Positions 30,987 to 40,376 of a stretch of DNA of 64,000 nucleotides are shown here, in pieces. A program made the translations under genes and the position numbers. Each line of letters starts with the position of its first letter. Positions within the stretch are counted from its first letter, which is position 1. Source of the DNA: Nesterenkonia sp. E16_10 (GTDB lineage Bacteria > Actinomycetota > Actinomycetes > Actinomycetales > Micrococcaceae); the NCBI RefSeq assembly GCF_017347085.1, contig NZ_JADPSA010000001.1, forward strand, positions 62,001 through 126,000. Direction: 5' to 3'. A model generated the notes under the pieces. That model was given only the letters and a program-made list of their open reading frames with translations, was not told where the DNA came from and ran no database searches.

Positions 30987-32026
30987 AGGAAGGCGTCGGG
31001 GATCAGCTCGGCCTCGGGGTCCACCGCATAGTCGGTGAAGTCCTCGACGCCCAGCTGGCGCAGCACCTGCTCGTCGGTGAGGAAGGCCCCGCTGATCGGG
31101 TGCGGCGTCCCATCGGCCCCGGGGGTGCTCACCTGCCCGGAGAGCAGCGCCACAGCGGCGTCGGCCACGATCTCCACGCGGCGGGCCCCACGGATCATGG
31201 TCTCGCCCTGCTCACCGGCGAGCGCGGCGAGGTTGCGGATCGCTGCGGTGTCAATATAGGTGGCGGGCCAGAGCGAGTTCACCGCCACGCCGTCGGGCTC
31301 GAGCTCAGCGGCCAGGCCCACGGTGGTCATCGACATTCCGTATTTGGACATCGTGTAGCCCAGGTGCCGGCCCAGCCAGACCGGATCCAGCCCGGCCGAA
31401 CTCAGCGCCAGCGGCGGGGAGAGGGTCAGGATCTGCGGGGTGAAGCCCGGCTCGGAGCCTTTTGAGGAGACGGCGTCTGCCGCCGCGCCCTCCGCGGCGG
31501 CCTGGTGCTTCGCGGCGCTGGTGCGCAGGTGCGGGGCCGCGGTCTTGGAGAGCAGGAAGGTGCCGCGGACGTTGATGTCGTGCATCAGGTCGTAGCGCTT
31601 CATGTCCAGCACCTCGGTGGGCGAGAGGTCGATCGCGGAGGCGTTGTTGATGACGATGTCGATCCCGCCGAAGGTCTCCACGGTGCGCTCCACGGCGGCG
31701 AGCACATCCTCGTCGCGGCGCACATCGCCGACCACGGCGAGTCCCTGGCCGCCGGCCGCACGGATGTCCTCGACCGCGGTGTGGACGGTGCCGGCGAGCT
31801 TCGGGTGCGGGGTGTCGGTCTTGGCCAGCAGCGCCACATTCGCACCGCGGGCGGCCAGAGCGACCGCAATGGCATGTCCGATGCCGCGGGACCCGCCGGA
31901 GATCAGAACAGTCCGCCCCCTGAGGTTCCCGGCGCGCTCGGCCGGTCCGGTGGCGGCGGGATCGGTGTGGGTATCGGTGTCGGGGTTGGTGTCGGCGGCG
32001 GGCTCAGACGTTGTGAACTGGGTCAT
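30983..32026 (-). CDS. Short-chain dehydrogenase/reductase (HSDL2-like)
   Basis: This 347-residue enzyme has the SDR nucleotide site ISGGSRGIGHAIA (SGGxxxGIG), the NNASAI segment and the catalytic YTMSKYG (Tyr-x3-Lys). After the core, the segment EPDGVAVNSLWPATYIDTAAIR and the longer C-terminus resemble the HSDL2 group of lipid-linked SDRs. The first 35 residues are an acidic Thr/Asp/Pro-rich tail of unknown use, and there is an Ala-rich insert near 165-185. It would reduce or oxidise a carbonyl with NAD(P)H; the substrate is unknown. It sits between birA and the divergent accD. Confidence 0.87.
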   Translation of the reverse strand: MTQFTTSEPAADTNPDTDTHTDPAATGPAERAGNLRGRTVLISGGSRGIGHAIAVALAARGANVALLAKTDTPHPKLAGTVHTAVEDIRAAGGQGLAVVGDVRRDEDVLAAVERTVETFGGIDIVINNASAIDLSPTEVLDMKRYDLMHDINVRGTFLLSKTAAPHLRTSAAKHQAAAEGAAADAVSSKGSEPGFTPQILTLSPPLALSSAGLDPVWLGRHLGYTMSKYGMSMTTVGLAAELEPDGVAVNSLWPATYIDTAAIRNLAALAGEQGETMIRGARRVEIVADAAVALLSGQVSTPGADGTPHPISGAFLTDEQVLRQLGVEDFTDYAVDPEAELIPDAFL

Positions 32027-32205
32027 AGCAGCACACTACCGGTGAGTAACCACGGGTGGAAGCAGGCAGCTCCGTCCAAGCCTGCAAGTCCGGGCCGGCT
32101 TTTTGTAGAGAGTCCACAGCGGAACCACCCTCTGCCGTGGATAGACTGGCCGCTGAATTGTGGACTTCCTCCAGCCTGCGATCGGAAAGGTGCCACCGCG
32201 CAGCC

Positions 32206-33789
32206 ATGACGTCAGATCTCACCACCACCGCCGGCAAACTGGCAGACTTCCGCCGGCGACGCGACAAGACCCATGCCCCTGCCGGGGAGGAAGCCGTGGC
32301 CAAGCAGCACAGCCGCGGGAAGAACACCGCCCGGGAGCGCATCGACATGCTGCTGGACCCGGACTCCTTCGTCGAGCTCGACGCCATGGCGGTGCACCGC
32401 TCCACCTCCTTCGGGATGGAGACGCGCCACCCGCTGGGCGACGGCCTGGTCTCGGGCTACGGCACCATCGACGGCCGGCTCGTCGCGGTGTACTCCCAGG
32501 ACTTCACCGTCTTCGGCGGCTCCCTCTCCAAGGTCAACGGCGAGAAGATCGTCAAGGTCCAGGAGTTCGCCGCGCGCAACGGCTGCCCGGTGATCGGGAT
32601 CAACGACGGCGGCGGCGCGCGCATCCAGGAGGGCGTGTCCTCGCTGGCGATGTTCGCCGACATCTTCCGGAACAACGTCCACGCCTCGGGCGTGGTCCCG
32701 CAGATCACCCTGATCATGGGCCCTGCCGCGGGCGGCGCCGCCTACTCCCCCGCGCTGACCGACTTCGTGATCATGGTGGACAAGACCTCGCACATGTTCA
32801 TCACCGGACCCGATGTCATCAAGTCCGTGACCGGTGAGGACGTCGATATGGAGACCCTGGGCGGAGCACGCTCGCACTCCACGGTCACCGGCACCGCGGC
32901 CTATATGGCCTCCGACGAGGCCGACGCGGTGGAGTTCGCCAAGGAGCTGCTGGAGTTCCTGCCGCTGAACAACCTGGCCGAGGCGCCCATCGAGGACCAC
33001 GAGGAGCGGCCCAAGATCGAGGCTGGGGACGAGGCGTTGAACGCGCTGATCCCAGACTCCTCCTCCGCCCCCTACGACATGCGGATCCTGATCGAGCAGA
33101 TCCTCGACGAGGGCCATTTCCTGGAGCTGCAGAGCCTCTACGCGCCCAACGTCAGCATCGGCTTCGGCCGGGTGGAGGGCCGCTCGGTCGGGGTGGTGGC
33201 GAACCAGCCCACGCAGTTCGCCGGCACCTTGGACATCGCCGCCTCCGAGAAGGCCGCCCGGTTCGTCCGCTTCTGCGACTCCTTCAACATCCCGATCCTG
33301 ACCCTGGTGGACGTCCCGGGCTTCCTGCCCGGCACCGACCAGGAGTTCAACGGGATCATCCGGCGCGGGGCCAAGCTGCTCTACGCCTACGCCGAGGCCA
33401 CGGTCCCGAAGATCACGGTGATCACCCGCAAGGCCTTCGGCGGCGCCTACATCGTGATGGGCTCCAAGAAGCTCGGCGCGGATGTGAACCTGGCCTGGCC
33501 CACCGCGCAGATCGGCGTGATGGGCGCCCAAGGCGCGGTGAACATCCTCTACCGCCGCGACCTGGCGGCGGTGGAGAAGTCCGGTGGGGACGTGGAGGGC
33601 CGGCGCAGATCCTTGATCGCCGACTATGAGGCCGAGCTGCTCAATCCCTACCAGGCGGCCGAGCTGGGGTACATCGACGCGGTGATCGAACCGGCGGAGA
33701 CCCGCTGGCAGATCGCCAACGCGCTGCGCGCCACCCAGCACAAGCGTGAGGCGCTGCCGGCCAAGAAGCACGGAAACATTCCGCTCTAG
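32206..33789 (+). CDS. accD: Acyl-CoA carboxylase beta subunit (carboxyltransferase)
   Basis: This 527-residue carboxyltransferase moves CO2 from carboxybiotin to acetyl- or propionyl-CoA. It matches the PccB/AccD5 group: [19 protein letters not shown] near the start, [32 protein letters not shown], and in the second half [13 protein letters not shown] with [16 protein letters not shown]. It works with AccA, whose biotin domain lies 3 kb downstream. The ATG has GGAAAGG about 15 bases upstream, a rather long spacing. It is the first gene of accD-accE-maf. Substrate preference cannot be told here. Confidence 0.94.
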   Translation: MTSDLTTTAGKLADFRRRRDKTHAPAGEEAVAKQHSRGKNTARERIDMLLDPDSFVELDAMAVHRSTSFGMETRHPLGDGLVSGYGTIDGRLVAVYSQDFTVFGGSLSKVNGEKIVKVQEFAARNGCPVIGINDGGGARIQEGVSSLAMFADIFRNNVHASGVVPQITLIMGPAAGGAAYSPALTDFVIMVDKTSHMFITGPDVIKSVTGEDVDMETLGGARSHSTVTGTAAYMASDEADAVEFAKELLEFLPLNNLAEAPIEDHEERPKIEAGDEALNALIPDSSSAPYDMRILIEQILDEGHFLELQSLYAPNVSIGFGRVEGRSVGVVANQPTQFAGTLDIAASEKAARFVRFCDSFNIPILTLVDVPGFLPGTDQEFNGIIRRGAKLLYAYAEATVPKITVITRKAFGGAYIVMGSKKLGADVNLAWPTAQIGVMGAQGAVNILYRRDLAAVEKSGGDVEGRRRSLIADYEAELLNPYQAAELGYIDAVIEPAETRWQIANALRATQHKREALPAKKHGNIPL

Positions 33790-33803
33790 AAGGGCTTCAG
33801 ACC

Positions 33804-34241
33804 ATGACTCACGCAACTCTGAGCACCGACCCGGTCCCCGGGACCGACGCTGCGGCCACCGACTCGACCGACCGGTCCGAGACGGTCGGGGCGGCCGATC
33901 CCGTGACGCCCGCCGAGGCAGAGCAGGGCTCCGAGAACCGGCAGGACGCGGAGAACCGGGAGGACTCTGAGCCCGAGTCGGATTCCGACGCTGAGTCGGA
34001 TGCCGAGGACCTGACGGATCCGGCGGGCTCGGACCTGCAGCTGGCGGGAGGCTCCCTGACCGATGAAGAGCTCGCCGCGGTCACCGCCGTGCTGGGCACC
34101 CTCGCCGGGTCCCCGGAGGTCGAGCACAACGGCGCCGGCAGCGCCGGGCCCAGTGACCGCACCCTGCAGCGACGCCGTCGGCTCGGCCTGTGGGGACGCC
34201 CGGGGCCGGACTCCTGGAAGCATGCGGCGGGCCTGCGATGA
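33804..34241 (+). CDS. accE: Acyl-CoA carboxylase epsilon subunit
   Basis: This 145-residue protein has a long acidic, low-complexity N-terminal part (about 1-75, Asp/Glu/Ser) and a short conserved end. LAGGSLTDEELAAVTAVLGTLA and [21 protein letters not shown] match the actinobacterial carboxylase epsilon family. In other actinobacteria the epsilon subunit binds the beta subunit and raises its activity. AAGGG lies 11 bases before the ATG. It follows accD by 14 bases, and its stop overlaps the maf start (ATGA). Confidence 0.88.
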   Translation: MTHATLSTDPVPGTDAAATDSTDRSETVGAADPVTPAEAEQGSENRQDAENREDSEPESDSDAESDAEDLTDPAGSDLQLAGGSLTDEELAAVTAVLGTLAGSPEVEHNGAGSAGPSDRTLQRRRRLGLWGRPGPDSWKHAAGLR

Positions 34242-34882
34242 CCCGCCTGATCCTCGGCTCCGCCTCGACCAGCCGTGCCCGGATCCTGACCCAGGCCGAT
34301 GTGCGCTTCACCGTGCGCGTCTCCGATGTGGACGAGCCCGCCGCGGTGGCGGCCGCTCAGGAGAAGCTCGGCGAGGAGCAGCTCACCCCGGCCCTGGAGG
34401 CTCAGCTGCTGGCTGACCTGAAGGCCGCCGCCGTCGCGGACCTGCCTGGCATCAACAGCCGGCCCTCCGTGATGGTGTTGGGCTGCGACTCGGTCTTCGA
34501 GCTCGACGGGGTCAGCTATGGCAAGCCCTATGAGGTCGACGTGGCGGTGCAGCGCTGGAAGCAGATGCGCGGACGCACCGGGGTGCTCCACACCGGCCAC
34601 GCCCTGGTCGACGCCGCCACCGGCGCCCGAGCCCAGCGCACGGTCTCCACCCGGGTCAGCTTCGGGGAGCCCAGCGACGCCGAGATCCAGGCCTATGCGG
34701 AATCCGGGGAGCCGCTGAACTGCGCCGGGGGGTTCACCATCGACGGTCGCGGCTCAGCCTTCGTGGACCGCATCGAGGGCGATCACCTCTCCGTCATCGG
34801 AGTCTCCCCGGAGGCGCTGCACTCGATGCTCGCCGAACTGGGCCATTCCATCATCGACCTGTGGTCTCCGCCTCCGCGGTGA
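34238..34882 (+). CDS. maf: Maf-like nucleoside triphosphate pyrophosphatase
   Basis: This 214-residue protein has the Maf/HAM1-like motifs [31 protein letters not shown] and the C-terminal [24 protein letters not shown]. Family members hydrolyse dTTP, UTP or modified nucleotides, keeping them out of DNA and RNA; older work linked Maf to septum formation. The start ATG overlaps the accE stop by four bases (ATGA), so translation is coupled. It sits between the carboxylase subunit genes, an arrangement common in Micrococcales. Confidence 0.92.
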   Translation: MTRLILGSASTSRARILTQADVRFTVRVSDVDEPAAVAAAQEKLGEEQLTPALEAQLLADLKAAAVADLPGINSRPSVMVLGCDSVFELDGVSYGKPYEVDVAVQRWKQMRGRTGVLHTGHALVDAATGARAQRTVSTRVSFGEPSDAEIQAYAESGEPLNCAGGFTIDGRGSAFVDRIEGDHLSVIGVSPEALHSMLAELGHSIIDLWSPPPR

Positions 34883-34973
34883 GCCACACCTGAGACACCC
34901 CAGGGGCGGCACTTCCCGCACCTGCAGACCCACCGAGCCAAGGTGGGTGACAGCGAAAGCAGAGAGAGGAACC

Positions 34974-36848
34974 ATGACCGAGTTCACCAAGGTCCTGATC
35001 GCCAATCGCGGCGAGATCGCCGTCCGCGTGATCCGCGCCGCCCAGGATGAGGGGCTGGCCGCCGTCGCCGTCTATGCCGACCCGGACCGTGACTCGGTGC
35101 ATGTGCGCATGGCCGACGAGGCCTATGCGCTCGGCGGCGCCAGCGCCGCCGAGAGCTACCTGAGCATCCCCAAGATCCTCGCCGCGGCCCGCGCCACCGG
35201 CGCCGACGCCGTGCACCCGGGCTATGGGTTCCTCTCCGAGAACGCCGAGTTCGCCCAGGCCGTGATCGACGCCGGACTGACCTGGATCGGTCCCCCTCCC
35301 AAGGCGATCGACACCCTCGGGGACAAGGTCTCCGCGCGGCAGCTGGCCGAACGGGTCGGCGCGCCGCTGGCACCGGGGACCAAGGAGCCGGTCAAGGATG
35401 CCAAGGAGGTCATGCGCTTCGCCGAGAAGCAGGGGCTGCCGCTGGCCATCAAGGCCGCCTACGGCGGCGGCGGACGCGGCATCAAGGTGGTCCGCGAACG
35501 TGACGAGATCGCCGAGCTCTTCGAATCCGCGGTGCGTGAGGCGGTCTCCGCCTTCGGCCGCGGCGAATGCTTCATCGAACGCTTCCTGGACTCCCCACGC
35601 CACGTCGAGACCCAGTGCCTGGCCGACGAACACGGCAACGTCGTCGTAGTCTCCACGCGCGACTGCTCGCTGCAGCGGCGCAACCAGAAGCTCGTCGAGG
35701 AGGCTCCGGCGCCGTTCCTGACCCGGGCGCAGAACCGGCAGCTCTACCGGGCCTCGAAGGCCATCATGCGCGAGGCCGGTTACGTCGGCGCCGGCACCTG
35801 CGAGTTCCTCATCGGTCAGGACGGCACCATCAGCTTCCTGGAGGTCAACACCCGGCTGCAGGTCGAGCACCCGGTCTCCGAGGAGGTCACCGGTATCGAC
35901 CTGGTCCGGGAACAGTTCCGGATCGCCCGCGGCGAGCGCCTGGGCTACGAGGACCCTGAGATCCGCGGACACAGCATCGAGTTCCGGATCAACGGCGAGG
36001 ATCCGGGCCGGAACTTCATGCCCGCACCGGGCACCCTGGAGACCTTCGACCTGCCGCACGGACCCGGGGTCCGGGTGGACTCCGGCGTCCACGCCGGGGA
36101 GACCATCTCCGGGGCCTTCGACTCGATGATCGCGAAGGTCATCATCACCGGCGCCACCCGGGAGCAGGCGCTGCGCCGGGCCCGGCGTGCGCTGAAGGAG
36201 ATGAAGATCGAGGGCATGCCCACGGTGCTGCCCTTCCACCGCGCGGTGCTCGAAGACCCCGCCTTCGCCCCGGAGCTGGCTCCGGCCGCCCAGCCCGCCT
36301 CTGCACCCGGTGCGACGGCAGGCTCCGGCAGCCCGGTCTCCCAGGCCGCCGAGCGGCTGGCTCGACGCCGGGCCTCCGCCCCGGAGAACTTCCACGTGCA
36401 CACCCGGTGGATCGAGACCGAGTTCGACAACCAGATCCCGCCGTATAACGCGCTGATGGCGCACCCGGCCCATGACCACGAGGAGCCGCGCGAGTCGGTG
36501 GTCATGGAGGTCAACGGCAAGCGCATCACCGTGAACCTGCCCGCCGCGCTGGCCGGCGGCAAGCTCGGCGGCAAGCCCGCCGGGGGCAAGAAGCGGCGCA
36601 AGTCACGCAGCAGCTCCGCCGCTGCGGTCTCCGGTGATGACCTGACCTCACCGATGCAGGGCACGATCGTGAAGGTCGCCGCGAAGGACGGCTCCAAGGT
36701 TGCCGAAGGGGACCTGGTGCTGGTGCTGGAGGCGATGAAGATGGAACAGCCGATCACGGCGCATAAGGCCGGCCGGCTCAAGGGGCTCAAGGCCAAGGCC
36801 GGGTCCACCGTGACCGCAGGCCAGGTCGTGGCCAGCATCGTCGACTGA
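34974..36848 (+). CDS. accA: Acyl-CoA carboxylase alpha subunit (biotin carboxylase and carrier)
   Basis: This 624-residue protein joins biotin carboxylase and biotin carrier. The N-terminal part shows [25 protein letters not shown], the ATP-grasp Gly-rich loop [13 protein letters not shown], and [22 protein letters not shown]. The C-terminal carrier has VLEAMKMEQ with Lys589 as the biotin site. It carboxylates biotin with ATP and bicarbonate, and AccD passes the carboxyl on. Between them lies a Lys/Gly-rich linker. AGAGAGGA precedes the ATG. It starts 91 bases after maf and may be on the same transcript. Confidence 0.96.
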   Translation: MTEFTKVLIANRGEIAVRVIRAAQDEGLAAVAVYADPDRDSVHVRMADEAYALGGASAAESYLSIPKILAAARATGADAVHPGYGFLSENAEFAQAVIDAGLTWIGPPPKAIDTLGDKVSARQLAERVGAPLAPGTKEPVKDAKEVMRFAEKQGLPLAIKAAYGGGGRGIKVVRERDEIAELFESAVREAVSAFGRGECFIERFLDSPRHVETQCLADEHGNVVVVSTRDCSLQRRNQKLVEEAPAPFLTRAQNRQLYRASKAIMREAGYVGAGTCEFLIGQDGTISFLEVNTRLQVEHPVSEEVTGIDLVREQFRIARGERLGYEDPEIRGHSIEFRINGEDPGRNFMPAPGTLETFDLPHGPGVRVDSGVHAGETISGAFDSMIAKVIITGATREQALRRARRALKEMKIEGMPTVLPFHRAVLEDPAFAPELAPAAQPASAPGATAGSGSPVSQAAERLARRRASAPENFHVHTRWIETEFDNQIPPYNALMAHPAHDHEEPRESVVMEVNGKRITVNLPAALAGGKLGGKPAGGKKRRKSRSSSAAAVSGDDLTSPMQGTIVKVAAKDGSKVAEGDLVLVLEAMKMEQPITAHKAGRLKGLKAKAGSTVTAGQVVASIVD

Positions 36849-36903
36849 GCCTCCCCACCCCGCGATCCCCCAGCCTGCCCCCACCCCACGGTCCGTCTGT
36901 CGA

Positions 36904-36957
36904 GGCCGCGGGAGAGGGGGCAGGAGCGGGGGCAGGTGGAGGACGCTCCTCGCGGCC
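36904..36957. terminator. Hairpin between accA and mtlD
   Basis: GGCCGCG (36904-36910) pairs with CGCGGCC (36951-36957) and the stem extends inward with GAG/CTC. The stem encloses a long loop of about 40 nt. It lies between convergent genes and has no T-run, so it is a weak call. Confidence 0.4.
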
Positions 36958-36963
36958 CCGCCG

Positions 36964-38106
36964 CTAGCCCTGCCGCGCGGCGACCAGCTCGCGGACCCTG
37001 CCGTAGAGCGGATCCTCCGGCCGCAGCCCGGTGACCTGGGTGGTCAGTGCGTCGGCGTCAAGCTCGGTCAGCAGCTTCTGCAGCTGCTGGGTCTGCTCAT
37101 CGGCGGCGGACTCGAAGTACAGTGCAGCCTCGACGACGGCGAGCAGCCCCGCCACGCTCAGCCCGCGCTCTTCGGCCTCCGCCGCAGGACCGACGAGCCG
37201 TTCGTTCCGGGAGAGCTTGCGCAGCGGCTGCCGGCCCACCCGGTCCACGGTGTCGGGCAGCTCCGGGTTACGGAAGCGCTCCAGGATGGTCTCGCGGTAG
37301 GCCGCCATCTCCTCGGCGGCGAAGCCGTGCTTGGCCACCAGCAGCGCCGAGGTCTCCTGAAGTGCCGCCCGGACTCCGGCGAAGACGGTCTCATCGGCCA
37401 GCGCTTCGGCGATCTTTCTGCGTCCGGCGCGGAAGCCCAGATACGCCGCAGCGGCATGCCCGGTGTTCACGGTGAAGAGCTTGCGTTCGATATACGGTCC
37501 GAGGTCCTCCACGAAATGGGCGCCAGGAATGTGAGGCCGGTCGGCACCGAACGGACCGGCCTCGATGGCCCATTCATAGAACGGCTCCACGGTGACGTCG
37601 ACTCCCCCGTCGGCGGGCTGTCCCGGGACGATCCGGTCCACCGCAGTGTTGGCGAAGACCGCTCGGGCGGAGAGCTGCTCCCACTGGTCCCCAGCGAGCT
37701 CCTGCACGTGCCCACGCAGGGTGTCGGTGGCGCCCAACGCGTTCTCACAGGCCATCACCTGCAGCGGCTTGGCCTCGGCGGGACGCTGCTGCAGCCCGGC
37801 GAGGACATGCGGGGCGATGAATTTCAGGATGGCCGGGCCCACCGCGGTGGTGACCACATCGGCTGCGGCCACCTCGGCGGCGACCGTCTGCGGGTGCTCC
37901 GCGCTGTTGATCGCCCGGAAGTTCGTCACCTGCCGGTCCACGCCCCCGGCTCCGACCTCATGGACGGTGTAGCTCTCCGCTGCTGTGAGTGCATCCACCA
38001 GAGGTGCGGCGACGTCGGAGAAGACCACCTCGTAGCCTCCTTCGTGCAGCAGGGTTCCTACGAAGCCTCGACCGATGTTTCCCGCACCGAAATGGACTGC
38101 CAGCAT
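36964..38106 (-). CDS. mtlD: Mannitol-1-phosphate 5-dehydrogenase
   Basis: This 380-residue enzyme oxidises mannitol-1-phosphate to fructose-6-phosphate with NAD+. It begins MLAVHFGAGNIGRGFVG (NAD-binding) and shows the family stretch LFTVNTGHAAAAYLGFRAG with the catalytic region, and ERFRNPELPDTVDRVGR. Length equals the E. coli enzyme (382). It follows mtlA in the same direction after a gap of 131 bases that holds a strong stem-loop. It completes the pathway: MtlA imports and phosphorylates mannitol, MtlD feeds it into glycolysis. Confidence 0.95.
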   Translation of the reverse strand: MLAVHFGAGNIGRGFVGTLLHEGGYEVVFSDVAAPLVDALTAAESYTVHEVGAGGVDRQVTNFRAINSAEHPQTVAAEVAAADVVTTAVGPAILKFIAPHVLAGLQQRPAEAKPLQVMACENALGATDTLRGHVQELAGDQWEQLSARAVFANTAVDRIVPGQPADGGVDVTVEPFYEWAIEAGPFGADRPHIPGAHFVEDLGPYIERKLFTVNTGHAAAAYLGFRAGRRKIAEALADETVFAGVRAALQETSALLVAKHGFAAEEMAAYRETILERFRNPELPDTVDRVGRQPLRKLSRNERLVGPAAEAEERGLSVAGLLAVVEAALYFESAADEQTQQLQKLLTELDADALTTQVTGLRPEDPLYGRVRELVAARQG

Positions 38107-38151
38107 GTTGACTCCCGAAGATTGAGTGCTCAGATTCATGTCGTGTGTACA

Positions 38152-38204
38152 GAGTCGAAGGGGGTGCGCCACCGGGTGATCCCGTGACACACCCCCTTCG
38201 ACTC
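38152..38204 (-). other. Intercistronic stem-loop between mtlA and mtlD
   Basis: The 15-bp arms 38152-38166 and 38190-38204 pair perfectly around a 23-base loop. There is no T-run next to it on the minus strand. It probably protects or separates the mtlA message and lowers mtlD relative to mtlA. It could also be a partial terminator. Confidence 0.65.
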
Positions 38205-38237
38205 AACGGATGCCCGCAGGCACCTGTGTCAGCGGAC

Positions 38238-40280
38238 TCAGCCCGCGTTGACCGCCGAGAGCAGCTCCAGCAGCTCCTCCTCGGAGGAGGCCCGCTTGAG
38301 CTTGGCGACCTCGGCCTCGTCGGAGAAGAGCTCCGCGATCTTGGAGAGGATCTCGAGGTGCTCGTCGCCGACCCCGGCGATGCCGATCACGAAGGTGACC
38401 GTCTCCCCGGACCAGTCCACGCCGCCGTCGTAGCGGGTCACCGACAGGGCCGAGGCCAGAATCGCTGACTTCGCGTCGTTGGTGCCGTGCGGGATGGCCA
38501 GCTCGTTGCCCATGTAGGTGGAGACCGTGGCCTCGCGCTCCTTCATGGCCGAGAGGTACTCACCGGTCACCGCGCCGGCCGCGCCGAGGATCTCGGCGGC
38601 TTCGGTGAGCGCCTCGTCCTGGCTGGCGGAACCGGAGTGGATCCGGACCTGTGAGCGGGTGAGGATCTGTGCCTCGCTGCGCACCCGGGTGTCCGTGGCG
38701 ACGCCCCAGGCGGAGGACTCGCGTGATTCCGTGGTGTCATCGGCGCCGGCCACCGAACCGGAGCCCGAGGCGTTGGCCTCACTCTCGCGAATCAGCGTGA
38801 CGACGTCGTCGTACTCCGGTGCGTTCATGAAGCTGTCCACGGAGACATGCACCGCCTGGGGCTCCTTGGCCCGTGCCCGATCGGTGAGCTGCTGCTGGGT
38901 GATGACCAGGTCAGCGTTGCCGGGCAGCGAGGCGACGGCCTTGTTGGTGACCGTGACGCCCTCGATGCCGGCGCCGCTGATCTTCTTGCGCAGCACCGAG
39001 GCGCCCATGGCGGAGGAGCCCATGCCGGCGTCGCAGGCGAAGATCACGTTGGTGATCTTCTGTGCCGGGACCTGGGTCGCAGCGGAGAGGTTCGCCAGAT
39101 GCGAGGAGGACTTGCCCTTATTGGCCTCGGTCTTGGCCACCGCGGCGGAGAAGCTGTCCACCTCCATCTCGAGGTCGCGCTTGCGACTGGCGAGCAGGAT
39201 CGCCGCAGCGACGGCGAAGGTGACACCCGCGGAGAGGATCACCGAGAGGGTGACACCCACGTAGGAGCCCGGGGCGGTCAGCAGCATCACGGAGATGATC
39301 GAGCCTGGTGCCGCAGCTGACTGCAGACCGGAGTCGAAGACCATGTTGGTGCCCACGCCGGTGGCGCCGCCGGCGACGACTGCCAGCAGCAGCGCCGGCT
39401 TCATCAGCACATAGGGGAAGTAGACCTCGTGGATGCCGCCGACGAACTGGATGAGCAGAGCGCCAGGGGCGGTAGCGCGTGCGACGCCGGTGCCAAAGAT
39501 GGTGAAAGCGAGCAGCACCCCGAAGCCGGGGCCGGGGTTGGCCTCGAGCAGGAAGAGGATCGACTTGCCGTTCTCGGCCGCGTCCGCGACGCCCAGCGGG
39601 GTCAGCACTCCGTGGTTGATGGCGTTGTTGAGGAAGAAGACCTTCGCCGGTTCGATGATGATAGAGGTCAGCGGCAGCAGGTTCGTCTCGATCAGCCAGC
39701 GCACACCGTTGCCCATGACCTCCATGAGAGCGTTGATCACCGGCGCGACCCAGTAGAAGCCGGCGATGGCCAGCAACAGACCGCCCAGCCCCGCGGAGAA
39801 CATGTTCACCAGCATCTCGAAGCCGGACTTGATCTTGTTCTCCCACAGCCCATCCAACGCCTTGATCGCATAAGCACCGAGCGGGCCCATGATCATGGCG
39901 CCGATGAACATATGCACCGGGTTGAGTGTGTCGGCACCCTCGGGAAGCGCGGCATTGAACTCGGCGACTAGCCAGTCGGAGCCGGCGATGACGCCCATGG
40001 TGGCGATCGCGCCGACCACGGCGCCGCGGCCCTCATAGACCATTCGGCCACCCTGCATCGCGATCAGCAGCGGCAGCAGGTAGTGGATCATCGGGTCCAC
40101 GATCGAGGCGAGTGCCTCGTTCGGCAGGAATCCGACCTCGATGAACAGTGCGGTGATGACGCCCCAGGCGATCAGGGCTGGAATGTTGGGCATGATCATG
40201 CCCGATAGGAATGAGCCGAATCGCTGGACGGCCACACGTGCGCCGCCCCGATCCTTCGTCTCAGCTGACACCGTTGTCAT
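38238..40280 (-). CDS. mtlA: PTS mannitol transporter subunits IICBA
   Basis: This 680-residue protein fuses three PTS parts. The membrane IIC part (about 15-365) has the family motifs NNAINHGVLTPLG and GGIHEVYFPYVLMKP. IIB (about 408-500) has FACDAGMGSSAMGAS with the phosphate-carrying Cys416. IIA (about 540-680) has ELAIPHGTND with His598. The phosphate passes from HPr to IIA His, IIB Cys and mannitol as it enters. The segment 500-535 between IIB and IIA is a Ser/Ala/Glu-rich linker. It is the fourth gene of the cluster, 96 bases after ptsI. Confidence 0.96.
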   Translation of the reverse strand: MTTVSAETKDRGGARVAVQRFGSFLSGMIMPNIPALIAWGVITALFIEVGFLPNEALASIVDPMIHYLLPLLIAMQGGRMVYEGRGAVVGAIATMGVIAGSDWLVAEFNAALPEGADTLNPVHMFIGAMIMGPLGAYAIKALDGLWENKIKSGFEMLVNMFSAGLGGLLLAIAGFYWVAPVINALMEVMGNGVRWLIETNLLPLTSIIIEPAKVFFLNNAINHGVLTPLGVADAAENGKSILFLLEANPGPGFGVLLAFTIFGTGVARATAPGALLIQFVGGIHEVYFPYVLMKPALLLAVVAGGATGVGTNMVFDSGLQSAAAPGSIISVMLLTAPGSYVGVTLSVILSAGVTFAVAAAILLASRKRDLEMEVDSFSAAVAKTEANKGKSSSHLANLSAATQVPAQKITNVIFACDAGMGSSAMGASVLRKKISGAGIEGVTVTNKAVASLPGNADLVITQQQLTDRARAKEPQAVHVSVDSFMNAPEYDDVVTLIRESEANASGSGSVAGADDTTESRESSAWGVATDTRVRSEAQILTRSQVRIHSGSASQDEALTEAAEILGAAGAVTGEYLSAMKEREATVSTYMGNELAIPHGTNDAKSAILASALSVTRYDGGVDWSGETVTFVIGIAGVGDEHLEILSKIAELFSDEAEVAKLKRASSEEELLELLSAVNAG

Positions 40281-40376
40281 GACGGAGCCTCTTTCTTATG
40301 GTGACGCCCCTTGTGGTGCGTCCAAGGTGGTGGACCCTCTGCTGAGAGACCAGTTAGGAGTGATTCAGCGGGTGGT

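Noticed and set aside
34851-36479. A 542-codon open frame antisense to accA
   Set aside because: A GC-driven shadow of the carboxylase, without motifs or a start signal.
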